Shown here in pieces: positions 56,861 through 64,000 of a DNA stretch of 64,000 nucleotides. Source of the stretch: Phenylobacterium kunshanense (GTDB taxonomy: Bacteria > Pseudomonadota > Alphaproteobacteria > Caulobacterales > Caulobacteraceae); assembly GCF_003254525.1 (NCBI RefSeq), contig NZ_QFYS01000005.1:248001-312000 (forward strand), given 5' to 3'. The position numbers and the translations under genes were made by a program. The stretch's first letter is position 1. Every line of letters starts with the position of its first letter. Below the pieces are notes generated by a model, which made no database searches, was not told where the DNA came from, and saw only the letters and a program-made list of their open reading frames with translations.

Positions 56861-57468
56861 TGGCCGTGGCCGCCGAACCGCGCGCCGCCGCGCGAAGCCC
56901 CGCCGACGACGCCGGCTTCAAGAAGGAACTGGTCCAGCTCATCCCGCACCTGCGCGCCTTCGCGCGGACGCTGTGCGGTGACGCGACGGCCGCCGACGAC
57001 CTGGCGCAGGACGCGATGCTGAAGGCGTGGGACGCCCGGGCCAGTTTCCAGATGGGCACGAACATGAAGGCCTGGACCTTCATGATCCTGCGCAACCAGT
57101 TCTATTCGGAGAAGCGCCGGTCCTGGCGTCAGAGCCAACTCGACCAGGAGGCCGCCGAGCGGACCCTGGTGGCCGTGGACGACCCCGAGGCGCCGGTGGC
57201 GCTGGACGAACTGCGCCAGGGTCTGGCGATGCTGCCGGCCGAGCAGCGCGAGGCGCTGATCCTGGTCGGCGCCGGGGGGTTCGCCTACGAGGAAGCCGCC
57301 GAGATCTGCAACTGCGCCGTCGGCACGGTGAAGAGCCGCGTCAGCCGCGCGCGGCGGGCCCTGCATGCGATCCTCGAGGGCGGCCAGTACGACCGCGACG
57401 GCGCGGCGGCCAGCGATGCGATGCGATCGATCCTGGCGGACGCCGATCGCCTGAGCTCGGTGCGCTGA
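56860..57468 (+). CDS. ecfG: general stress response sigma factor EcfG (SigT)
   Basis: 202-aa ECF15-type sigma factor. Region 2 shows LIPHLRAFARTLCGDATAADDLAQDAMLKAWDARASF and MKAWTFMILRNQFYSEKRR. Region 4 shows MLPAEQREALILVGAGGFAYEEAAEICNCAVGTVKSRVSRARRALH. Length, NepR coupling and neighbour order identify the GSR sigma factor. It recognises GGAAC/CGTT promoters, seven of which I find within 8 kb. Confidence 0.97.
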   Translation: MAVAAEPRAAARSPADDAGFKKELVQLIPHLRAFARTLCGDATAADDLAQDAMLKAWDARASFQMGTNMKAWTFMILRNQFYSEKRRSWRQSQLDQEAAERTLVAVDDPEAPVALDELRQGLAMLPAEQREALILVGAGGFAYEEAAEICNCAVGTVKSRVSRARRALHAILEGGQYDRDGAAASDAMRSILADADRLSSVR

Positions 57469-57580
57469 TCCAGCCACCGGGGTCGCGGGTTTGGCGAAGG
57501 TCGCGCGACTATCTATGAGTGAAGGGCGCTGTGCTTCCTGCCGGTCCGCCGGCGGGGAGTGAGCTAGCACGGGCGAGGGT

Positions 57581-59308
57581 ATGGCCGGTCTGCCGCGGAT
57601 TTCCATGAGCACGATCCGGGTTCGGCTGATCGCGGCCCTGGCCGCCGCCCTGCTGCCGGTGCTGGTGCTGGGCGCCCTGCAGTCGGTGATCGGCTTCCAG
57701 CGCGAGGGAAGGGCGCTGCGCCAGAACCTCGGTTTCGCCGCGGAGCGGAGCGCGGCCACGGCGCGCGCGCGTATGGAGAGCGCCGATGTGCTGCTGCAGA
57801 CGCTGGCGCCCGGCGCGGTGGGGTTCCAGTGCCAGAAGCGTCTGGAGCAGGTCACCGGGCGCATCCCCGGCTATCTGAACCTGATCCGTTTTGACCGGCA
57901 GGGACGGGTGGTCTGCGCCGCCGGCGGCGTTCCCGCAGACCCCTCACGCGCGCAGCGCCCGTGGTTCCGCGAGCTGGCCGGAGGCGGGTCGATCGCGATC
58001 ACCCGCGACCCGGGATCGTCCTACGCGGCCGAGCCGGCCGTGCTGACCGCGGCGCGGGCGGCGGCGGCCGACGGCGCCTTCGACGGCGCGTTCGTGGCGG
58101 TGATCGCGCTGTCCAGCCTGCAGCCTCGCGTGAACGACCCCTCGCTGCCGAAGGGCGCGGAGATCGGGCTGGTGGAGAAGACCGGCCGCTACATCACCAC
58201 CACCGACCCGGGCGCCTTCCCCGGGCTGCCGGCGGACTGGCGGGCCAAGGTGGACGCGCGGGGCACGCTGGTCTGGTACGGCGACGACGGTCTTGGGCGG
58301 CGGCGGGTCTATTCGGCCGCGCCGGTGGTGGGCGACGAGGTCTATGTGGTGCTGTCGGCGCCCTCGCCCGGGATCCTGTCGTGGGCGCGGCTGAACCCGC
58401 TGTCGGGCATCGTCTTCCCGCTGCTGACGTTCCTGTTCGCGCTGGTGGCGGTGTCGGCCGTGGCCGAGAGGGTGGTGATCCGCTGGATCGCCTACCTGCA
58501 GCGGATCGCGGCGCTGTACGCGCGTGGCCGGCTCAGCGTGCGGCCGGTGCAGGCCGAGCAGATGCCGCCGGAAATCCGCGTGCTGGCGGAGACGCTGGAG
58601 GACATGGCCGACGCAATCGTCGGCCGCGACGCCAGCCTGCGCGACAGCCTGGCGCAGAAGGACGAGCTGATGCGGGAGATCCACCACCGGGTGAAGAACA
58701 ATCTTCAGGTCATCTCCAGCCTGCTCAACATGCAGCAGCGGGCCCTGACCGATCCGGCCGCGCGGTCGGCGATGAGCGACACGCGCCAGCGGATCACGGC
58801 GCTCGCGCTCATCTATCGGGCGCTCTACCAGGGACCGGACCTGAAGCGCGTGGACCTGCGTCCGTTCCTGGAGGAGCTCACCGCGCAGCTCGTGAACGGC
58901 GAGATCATGCACGGCCTGACGGTGCGGACCGAGCTGAAGGTCGACCCGCTGGTCATCGACCCGGATCGGCTGGCGCCGCTGGCCCTGTTCGCGGTCGAGG
59001 CGATCACCAACGCCCAGAAGCATGCGTTCCGCGCGCGCGGCGGCGTGCTGACCCTCAACTTCACGGTCCGCGGCGAGGAGGCCGAGCTGGAGATCAGCGA
59101 CGATGGCGAGGTGAGCGACGCCGCGCTGGCCAGTCCGGGCGTCGGCCGGACGCTGATGACGGCCTTCGCACGGCAGCTTCGCGGCCGGGCCGAACTGGTG
59201 CGCAATCGCGAGGGCGGGGTCACCGCGCGGCTGATCTTCCCGACGCCCGCGGCCGAGCGGGCCGAGCTGACGCCCGGCGGCTCCACGGGGAACCAGGCCG
59301 CGGCGTGA
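57581..59308 (+). CDS. phyK: PhyK-like membrane sensor histidine kinase
   Basis: 575-aa HisKA_2-type kinase. TM1 (about residues 15-35) and TM2 (about 280-305) bracket a periplasmic sensor domain of the dCACHE type with GRVVCAAGGVPADPSRAQRPWFRE and the like. The phospho-acceptor motif EIHHRVKNNLQVISSLLNMQQRAL is near residue 369 and the N box is VEAITNAQKHAFR. The position after ecfG matches Caulobacter PhyK, the kinase that phosphorylates PhyR. The ATG at 57581 is preferred, although a later ATG at 57605 is possible. An EcfG promoter for the next gene lies within its last codons. Confidence 0.92.
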   Translation: MAGLPRISMSTIRVRLIAALAAALLPVLVLGALQSVIGFQREGRALRQNLGFAAERSAATARARMESADVLLQTLAPGAVGFQCQKRLEQVTGRIPGYLNLIRFDRQGRVVCAAGGVPADPSRAQRPWFRELAGGGSIAITRDPGSSYAAEPAVLTAARAAAADGAFDGAFVAVIALSSLQPRVNDPSLPKGAEIGLVEKTGRYITTTDPGAFPGLPADWRAKVDARGTLVWYGDDGLGRRRVYSAAPVVGDEVYVVLSAPSPGILSWARLNPLSGIVFPLLTFLFALVAVSAVAERVVIRWIAYLQRIAALYARGRLSVRPVQAEQMPPEIRVLAETLEDMADAIVGRDASLRDSLAQKDELMREIHHRVKNNLQVISSLLNMQQRALTDPAARSAMSDTRQRITALALIYRALYQGPDLKRVDLRPFLEELTAQLVNGEIMHGLTVRTELKVDPLVIDPDRLAPLALFAVEAITNAQKHAFRARGGVLTLNFTVRGEEAELEISDDGEVSDAALASPGVGRTLMTAFARQLRGRAELVRNREGGVTARLIFPTPAAERAELTPGGSTGNQAAA

Positions 59309-59314
59309 GACGTT
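59289..59314 (+). promoter_or_regulatory. EcfG-type stress promoter inside the phyK 3' end
   Basis: GGAAC at 59289-59293, 17 nt, CGTT at 59311-59314. The -35 element is within the last codons of phyK, and the element drives the entericidin-like gene 36 nt downstream. Confidence 0.75.
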
Positions 59315-59349
59315 GCCGCCGGGCACGATCACACCCCCGGAGAAATCCC

Positions 59350-59487
59350 ATGCGCAAAGTCTTCCTGCTGGCCGTCCTCGCCGCCAGCATGGCCACGGCG
59401 GCCTGCAACACGGTCGCCGGCGCCGGCCGCGACGTCCAGTCGGCCGGTGAGGCGGTCACCTCCACGGCCCAGGACGCCAAGAACTGA
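59350..59487 (+). CDS. entericidin A/B-like small lipoprotein
   Basis: 45-aa lipoprotein: lipobox MATAACNT near residue 19, then a short Gly/Ala helix (VAGAGRDVQSAGEAVTSTAQDAKN). It matches the entericidin EcnA/EcnB family of stress-induced lipoproteins. The ribosome site is GGAG. An EcfG promoter precedes it and a terminator follows, so it is a probable EcfG target. Confidence 0.9.
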   Translation: MRKVFLLAVLAASMATAACNTVAGAGRDVQSAGEAVTSTAQDAKN

Positions 59488-59513
59488 CCTGACATCGCCA
59501 CACGCGACAGGAG

Positions 59514-59543
59514 GGCCCCGCCGGCGTCGCCGCGGGGCCTTTT
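59514..59543 (+). terminator. intrinsic terminator after the entericidin-like gene
   Basis: GGCCCCG pairs with CGGGGCC across a GC-rich inner hairpin (CGGCGTCGCCG), followed by TTTT. It separates the gene from the convergent cheR. Confidence 0.85.
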
Positions 59544-59547
59544 CGTT

Positions 59548-60363
59548 TCAGGCGGCCGAGCGGGCGGCCTCGCTCGGGGCGGCATAGACGCCGAACGCCG
59601 GATCGACCGCGACCAGGTCGCCGGTCGGATCCCGCAGACCCAGGACCAGCCGGCCGCCCGGCGCCAGCGACCGCTGAAGCTGGGCCAGAACCAGGGCCTG
59701 CGCCCCGGGCGCGAGCTGGGGCAGCAGGTGGCGGCAAAGGATGAGGTCGAACTGGCCCAGGCGGGACAGGTCGTCGAGCAGGTTCACCCGCCGCCAGCGG
59801 ATCATCTGGCGGATGCGCGGCGACAGGACGAAGGAGTCGCCCTGCTTCTCGAAGTGGCGGACGAGCGTGCGCGCGGGCAGGCCCCGTTGGATCTCGAACT
59901 GCGAATAGAGCCCGGCCTGCGCCTTCTCCAGCGCGCGCTCCGACAGGTCGGAGGCATAGAGCTCGGTCGCCGTGGGCGTCCCGGGCGCGTCGGCCAGCAT
60001 CATGGCGAGGGAGTAGATCTCCTGCCCGGCGCCGCAGGCGGCGCTCCACACCCGCACCGGCTGGCCCCCGTGCGCGGCGGCCAGGGCGGGGAGCACCTCG
60101 TCGACCAGGTGGACGAAGACGCGCCGGTCACGGAAGAAGTCCGTCTCGGACTGGCTCAGGGCCTCGACCAGCGCCCAGCTCATGCGGCCATCCGGATCGG
60201 CGCGCAGGGCGTCGACGAAGTCGCGCGGGGAGGCGAAGCCTTCCCGGCGGGCGACGGGCGCGATCCGGCTGTCGATCAGGTAGGCCTTCTCGGGATCGAC
60301 CTGAAGGCCGGCCCGCTGGAGGCAGAGGTCGGCGAGGAAGGCGCGGTCGGTGGGCTCGATCAC
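59548..60363 (-). CDS. cheR: CheR-type chemoreceptor methyltransferase
   Basis: 271-aa SAM-dependent methyltransferase of the CheR family, methylating glutamates of chemoreceptors. The N domain has CLQRAGLQVDPEKAYLIDSRIAPVARREGF. The SAM fold shows VRVWSAACGAGQEIYSLAM (motif I) and GQFDLILCRHLLPQL, in place of the more usual NVLIYF. The GTG at 60363 overlaps the CheY stop. In Caulobacter this gene also sits between phyK and chpT; its function there is not well defined. Confidence 0.92.
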   Translation of the reverse strand: MIEPTDRAFLADLCLQRAGLQVDPEKAYLIDSRIAPVARREGFASPRDFVDALRADPDGRMSWALVEALSQSETDFFRDRRVFVHLVDEVLPALAAAHGGQPVRVWSAACGAGQEIYSLAMMLADAPGTPTATELYASDLSERALEKAQAGLYSQFEIQRGLPARTLVRHFEKQGDSFVLSPRIRQMIRWRRVNLLDDLSRLGQFDLILCRHLLPQLAPGAQALVLAQLQRSLAPGGRLVLGLRDPTGDLVAVDPAFGVYAAPSEAARSAA

Positions 60364-60728
60364 GCGGCGAGCCCCAAGTAGTCGAGCTTGCCGGCGACGA
60401 TGCCGCCGTCGAAGGGCTTCATGATGTATTCGTCGGCGCCCGTGTCGAGCGCCTCGCTGATGCGGTCGAGATCGGTCTCGGCGCTGCAGAAGACGACCTT
60501 GGGCGTCTCGCCGCCGGGCTCGGCGCGCAGGCGGCGCAGGAACTCCAGCCCGTCCATGCCGGGCATCCGCCAGTCGAGCAGGATCATGTCGGGCATCACG
60601 GCGCTGCACCAGGCCATGGCTTCCAGGCCGTCGGACGCCTCGGCGACCTCGAACCCGAGGTCCTCCAGGATCCGGCGCGCGACCTTGCGGATCACGCGGC
60701 TGTCGTCGACGACGAGGCAGGTCTTCAA
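60360..60728 (-). CDS. CheY-like single-domain response regulator
   Basis: 122-aa receiver domain. Acidic pair in CLVVDDSRVIRKVARRIL, phospho-acceptor Asp in MILLDWRMPGMDG, and Lys in YIMKPFDGG, so all key residues are present. The TTG at 60728 (with GGGAG upstream) is preferred; a TTG at 60746 would add six residues. It overlaps cheR by 4 nt and is 68 nt after chpT on the same strand. Could act in chemotaxis or in phosphorelays such as ChpT. Confidence 0.93.
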   Translation of the reverse strand: MKTCLVVDDSRVIRKVARRILEDLGFEVAEASDGLEAMAWCSAVMPDMILLDWRMPGMDGLEFLRRLRAEPGGETPKVVFCSAETDLDRISEALDTGADEYIMKPFDGGIVAGKLDYLGLAA

Positions 60729-60796
60729 GGGTCGCGGCGCTCCCAACTCGCAGAGCGTTGTCGCGCGAGGGAGTTAATGCCGGGTGTGGATCGCCG

Positions 60797-61441
60797 TCAG
60801 GCGGGCAGGGTGGCCGCGAAGATGACCTGCTCTTCCTGCACATCGGCGAAGACGCGGCCGCCGGCATCGGCCACGAACAGGTGGGTGTAGTAGGCTTGAA
60901 CCCAGTGGCCATGCAGGCCCTCGCCCAGGGGCTGGCCCTGCAGGCCCGCCAGGACCTCGGGCCGCAGGCGGGCGCGCGGGCCGCGGGCCTCGATGGCGAT
61001 GGCGATGGAGGCGGCCTCCTGCACGGCCTGGACCTTGGCGACGCCCCCGGTCGGCAGGGCGGCGCCGGCCATCTGGGCGAGATTGAGCAGGGCGCGGGCG
61101 GCGGGCTTGTTGACCGCCGGGGTCTCCACCGCCCACTGCAGATCGGCGCGCATGTGGTCGAACACGCCGCGGGAAAGCTTCTCCAGTTCGCGGACGTCGA
61201 AGGTCTCGGCCGAGGCCGAGGCGCCGAACGCCACCCGGCAGAAGGACAGCAGGTCGGCGAGCTTCTTTGCGGACGAGGTGACGAGGCCCATGGCCTCCTC
61301 GCGCATGTCCTGCGCCGAGGGGTCGTCCAGAAGGTCGAGACCCGAACTGATCGCGCTCGCCGGGCTGATGAAGTCGTGGCACATCCGCGCGGCGAGATAG
61401 GCGGCGAGTTCCGCGGGGCGGATGACGGGCGTCTCGGTCAT
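60797..61441 (-). CDS. chpT: ChpT histidine phosphotransferase
   Basis: 214-aa pseudo-histidine-kinase that relays phosphate from CckA to CtrA and CpdR in the Caulobacter cell-cycle circuit. The N-terminal DHp helix contains RMCHDFISPASAISSGLDLLDD with the phospho-accepting His at residue 22. The C-terminal degenerate ATPase fold includes HGHWVQAYYTHLFVADAGG. No functional G boxes are seen, as expected for ChpT. It heads the chpT-cheY-cheR run. Identification is from the motif, length and genomic context. Confidence 0.95.
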   Translation of the reverse strand: MTETPVIRPAELAAYLAARMCHDFISPASAISSGLDLLDDPSAQDMREEAMGLVTSSAKKLADLLSFCRVAFGASASAETFDVRELEKLSRGVFDHMRADLQWAVETPAVNKPAARALLNLAQMAGAALPTGGVAKVQAVQEAASIAIAIEARGPRARLRPEVLAGLQGQPLGEGLHGHWVQAYYTHLFVADAGGRVFADVQEEQVIFAATLPA

Positions 61442-61507
61442 GATGGGCGGACCTTTACGCGATTTGCGCCTTGGGGAAACGCCCGTGCGTCTCTAAGACA
61501 CGCGCGC

Positions 61508-61705
61508 ATGGACGCTTATCGGGATCCGTTCCTGGAGCCGGGAGTCCTGGTCCGCCATCCCACGCATGACGACTGGGGGCTGGGGCAGGTCCAGTCGGTC
61601 GCGGGGCGGCGGGTGACCGTGAATTTCGAGCATGCGGGCAAGCAGACGATCGACGCTTCCGTCGTGACGCTGGTGTTCGCGGGTGACGATCCGAGGACGA
61701 ATTGA
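61508..61705 (+). CDS. DUF3553 family small protein
   Basis: 65-aa protein: EPGVLVRHPTHDDWGLGQVQSV and RRVTVNFEHAGKQTID are the DUF3553 signature, a small beta-barrel fold similar to the CarD/TRCF RNA-polymerase-interaction domain. Its role may be to bind RNA polymerase or nucleic acid. The stop overlaps the TTG start of the cysQ-like gene. It is divergent from chpT. Confidence 0.85.
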   Translation: MDAYRDPFLEPGVLVRHPTHDDWGLGQVQSVAGRRVTVNFEHAGKQTIDASVVTLVFAGDDPRTN

Positions 61706-62472
61706 GCCAGAACGACAACGATGTGGGCCAGGTGCTGGCCGAGATCTGCGAGGCCGCCGCGGCCCTAATCCTGCCCCTGTGGCGGTCGGGCGTAGAGGTG
61801 CTGACCAAGGCCGACGAGAGCCCGGTCACCGAGGCCGACCAGCGGGGCGAGAAGCTGATCCTGCAGCACCTGGCCGAGCGCTTCCCGGGCGTGCCGGTGA
61901 TCTCGGAGGAGGACGCCGCCGAGTTCGGGACGCCGGATTCCATCGGCCCACGCTTCTTCCTGGTGGATCCGCTGGACGGGACGAAGGCGTTCGTGCGCGG
62001 CGATCCCCACTTCACCGTCAACATCGGTCTGATCGAGAACGGCCGGCCGGTCGCGGGCGCGGTCTGCGCGCCGCCGTCCGGCGAGTGCTGGTTCACCACC
62101 GCGGCCGGGGCCATGAAGCGGGTGAAGGGCGGCGCGGCCCAGCCGGTGCGCGTCCGGCCCTGGCCCAAGGGCCGGGCGGTGGCGCTGGTCAGTCACACGA
62201 TGAAGGAAGAGGTCGCCGTCAAGCTGGCCGAGCAGTACGGCTTCGACCTGCGCGAGCCGATGGACTCCTCGATCAAGTTCTGCCGGATCGCCGAGGGAGC
62301 GGCTGACGTCTATCCGCGCCACGGACCGACCATGGAGTGGGACATCGCCGCAGGGCAGGCGGTGCTGGAGGCGGCGGGCGGCTCGGTGCTGACGCCCGAG
62401 GGCCAGCCGTTCGCCTACGGCAAGGCGGGCGACGGATTCCGCAACGGCTGGTTCGTCGCCAGGGGCGGCTGA
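61702..62472 (+). CDS. cysQ: CysQ-like 3'(2'),5'-bisphosphate nucleotidase
   Basis: 256-aa inositol monophosphatase-superfamily enzyme from a TTG start. Metal-binding motifs are VISEEDAAEF, LVDPLDGTKAFVRG (DPLDGTKxF, the CysQ form) and MEWDIAAGQAVLEAAG. It removes the 3' phosphate from PAP produced in sulfate assimilation; related enzymes act on inositol phosphates. TTGA overlap with the DUF3553 gene implies translational coupling. Confidence 0.9.
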   Translation: MSQNDNDVGQVLAEICEAAAALILPLWRSGVEVLTKADESPVTEADQRGEKLILQHLAERFPGVPVISEEDAAEFGTPDSIGPRFFLVDPLDGTKAFVRGDPHFTVNIGLIENGRPVAGAVCAPPSGECWFTTAAGAMKRVKGGAAQPVRVRPWPKGRAVALVSHTMKEEVAVKLAEQYGFDLREPMDSSIKFCRIAEGAADVYPRHGPTMEWDIAAGQAVLEAAGGSVLTPEGQPFAYGKAGDGFRNGWFVARGG

Positions 62473-62578
62473 CGCCTATCGATCCAGGGCAGGGGCTGAA
62501 GGCGCGGGCCGTGAAGAGCGGCGCAGGCCGACCGCGTTTGGCCGACGCCCCGCCCGCGCCTTCGGCGCCTGTCCCGGA

Positions 62579-62821
62579 TCAGACGTGCCTGGCGGAGGCC
62601 AGGTCGGGGGTGATCGGCGCGGCGACCTGGGCCGGCCAGAGGGTGTCGGCCTGGCCACCCGCCGGAGCCAGGGCGCCGACCAGCGCCCAGTAGCCCACGA
62701 AGCCGACCGTGAAGGCGGCGCAGGCCAGCAGCATGAAGGGCTTCAGAATCTCCATCGGCTGATCAACGGCCGCCGGGGCGACCGGTTGCGATCGCTTCGT
62801 CTCGAATGTGATCCCGGGCAT
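62579..62821 (-). CDS. small single-pass membrane protein, unknown
   Basis: 80-aa protein with one membrane helix (MLLACAAFTVGFVGYWALV) between a polar N-terminal part (ITFETKRSQPVAP) and a periplasmic Ala/Pro tail. GGAGGGGG lies before the ATG at 62821. It is divergent from the siderophore receptor gene. No family is recognised. Confidence 0.65.
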   Translation of the reverse strand: MPGITFETKRSQPVAPAAVDQPMEILKPFMLLACAAFTVGFVGYWALVGALAPAGGQADTLWPAQVAAPITPDLASARHV

Positions 62822-62928
62822 CGCCCCCTCCATCGCCGCTTGCGCCCGAGGCCGCATGCAACCGCCACGCCAACGGATACGGGACGCCGGAGCCGGCGGT
62901 TGCAGCGATGTCTGCAGTTGATGTCGTT

Positions 62929-62947
62929 TTGAGAACGATTCTCATTG
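62929..62947. promoter_or_regulatory. Fur box-like palindrome upstream of the siderophore receptor
   Basis: TGAGAA-CGA-TTCTCA is a perfect 6-3-6 inverted repeat embedded in TTGAGAACGATTCTCATTG, close to the Fur consensus. It lies 65 nt before the receptor ATG and suggests iron-responsive repression; the divergent small membrane gene could share it. Confidence 0.75.
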
Positions 62948-63011
62948 CGCATCATGCGCAGGCTATCTAAGAACGCCTCGCATTATTAGTCGCAGGTCAG
63001 GGCCGGGGGAT

Positions 63012-64000
63012 ATGTCGAGTAAAGGTGTTGTGGCGCGGAAGAAGCGCGCGATCGTGTTTGCGGCGGCCGGCGTCGCCGGGCTGTCGATGGGCGCAGCGGC
63101 GCAGGCGGACGAGGCGGTGGACGCCGCGCCGCGGGGCGCCGAGGTTTCGGGCCTGGAGGTGAAGGGCGGCAAGTCGCGGGAGCCGGAGGCGCCCAAGTAC
63201 ACGGCGCCGCTGGTGGACACGCCACGCAGCATCACGGTGATCCCGAGGCAGGTGATCGAGCAGACGGCGGCGACGTCGCTGACGGACATCCTGCGGACCT
63301 CGCCCGGCATCACCTTTGGGGCGGGCGAGGGCGGCCAGCCGCTGGCCGACCGGCCGTTCATCCGCGGCCAGGCCTCGGCCAACAACATCTTCGTCGACGG
63401 GGTCCGCGACTCCGGGGGCCAGACCCGCGAGGTGTTCGCCATCGAGCAGGTGGAAGTCGTGAAGGGCGCCGACAGCGCCTATTCGGGCCGCGGCTCGGGC
63501 GGCGGCAGCATCAACCTGACCAGCAAGCGCCCGCGCCTGGACACCTTCGCCAACGCCACGGTCTCGGTGGGGACCGACAGCTATTATCGCGGAACCGTCG
63601 ACGGCAACTACCAGCTCGGCGAGATGTCGGCCGTCCGGTTGAACGTCATGGCCATGGAGAACGACAGCCCCGGGCGGGACGCGGCGGAGTTCAGCCGCTA
63701 CGGCGTGCTGGCGGGCGTCGCGACCGGCCTGGGCACGGCGACGCGCGCCACCTTCCTCTACTATCACCTGCGCACCGACGACCTGCCGGACTACGGCGTG
63801 CCGCTGTTCACGAAGACGCCCGGCCTGGCGCGGACCACGAGCGGCGTGCTGGATGTGCCGCGCGACAGCTTCTACGGCCTGAAGGCGCGCGACTATCAGG
63901 AGACCGAGGCGGACATCGCGACGCTGATCGCCGAGCACGACGTCTCGGAGGCCGTGAAGTTGCGCAACGTCTTCCGCGCCTCCAAGACCCTGAACGACTA
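63012..64000 (+). CDS. TonB-dependent siderophore receptor, 3' end beyond window
   Basis: Outer-membrane receptor, first 329 residues present. A signal peptide ends near AAAQAD. The TonB plug has PRSITVIPRQVIEQTAATSLTDIL followed by RTSPGITFGAGEGGQPLADRPF, IRGQASANNIFVDGVRD and VEVVKGADSAYSGRGSGGGSINL. These are typical of catecholate-siderophore receptors of the Fiu/CirA/FhuE group. The ATG at 63012 has GGGGGA directly upstream. A Fur-like site precedes it. The siderophore cannot be specified. Confidence 0.93.
   Translation, partial: MSSKGVVARKKRAIVFAAAGVAGLSMGAAAQADEAVDAAPRGAEVSGLEVKGGKSREPEAPKYTAPLVDTPRSITVIPRQVIEQTAATSLTDILRTSPGITFGAGEGGQPLADRPFIRGQASANNIFVDGVRDSGGQTREVFAIEQVEVVKGADSAYSGRGSGGGSINLTSKRPRLDTFANATVSVGTDSYYRGTVDGNYQLGEMSAVRLNVMAMENDSPGRDAAEFSRYGVLAGVATGLGTATRATFLYYHLRTDDLPDYGVPLFTKTPGLARTTSGVLDVPRDSFYGLKARDYQETEADIATLIAEHDVSEAVKLRNVFRASKTLND

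Overview
This is a high-GC chromosomal segment from an alphaproteobacterium, almost certainly of the order Caulobacterales (Caulobacter or Phenylobacterium type). The strongest evidence is at 55.6-61.7 kb: phyR, nepR, ecfG and phyK, followed by an entericidin-like lipoprotein, cheR, cheY, chpT and a DUF3553 gene. This resembles the Caulobacter general stress response locus and its chpT neighbour. ChpT, three TonB-dependent receptors, a PEPxxWA-CTERM protein and many GTG/TTG starts fit the same assignment.

Layout. 0-6.5 kb, minus strand: a DsbD-like thiol transporter, a redoxin, glucose-6-phosphate isomerase, an acyltransferase, TsaE and an AmgK-like kinase cut by the window edge. 6.6-12.3 kb: two hotdog-fold proteins, SapC, an acid phosphatase and an agmatine-to-putrescine operon (aguA, aguB, GNAT). 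12.4-26.1 kb: an Oar-like TonB receptor, a GT39 glycosyltransferase, MsrA, a ketoacid CoA-transferase, a CPA2 antiporter, a 2-oxoglutarate-type oxygenase, a TauE/SafE permease, a hydrolase and an M2 peptidase. 26.5-29.4 kb: a cold-shock gene with two small ORFs, carbonic anhydrase and an isomerase/hydrolase pair for ring-cleavage products.

29.6-33.1 kb is a compact accessory island with visibly lower GC than its surroundings. It carries TIGR02391-like, DUF4062-like, DUF5677-like and HEPN-like proteins and is bracketed by an 11-bp direct repeat, so it is the best candidate for an undescribed (probably defence-type) module. 33.3-42.9 kb: a protein built from four terminase-small-subunit-like units, a cytochrome c without its usual Met ligand, a DUF1800/DUF1501 pair, a PEP-CTERM protein, an OmpA lipoprotein and a TonB receptor. 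43-48.8 kb: an acyl-CoA ligase, a LysR regulator, a cupin, an MFS exporter and a class III CoA-transferase. 49.2-55.6 kb: an HWE hybrid kinase and a series of small envelope proteins.

The most coherent system is stress signalling. I found seven close matches to the EcfG promoter (GGAAC, 16-17 nt, CGTT) between 51.5 and 59.3 kb. They lie upstream of phyR, nepR-ecfG, the entericidin-like gene and four small envelope genes or operons, some divergently arranged. This makes the region look like a regulator locus embedded in its own mini-regulon. The window ends in a siderophore receptor gene preceded by a Fur-box-like palindrome. No rRNA, tRNA, CRISPR array or intact insertion sequence was recognised.
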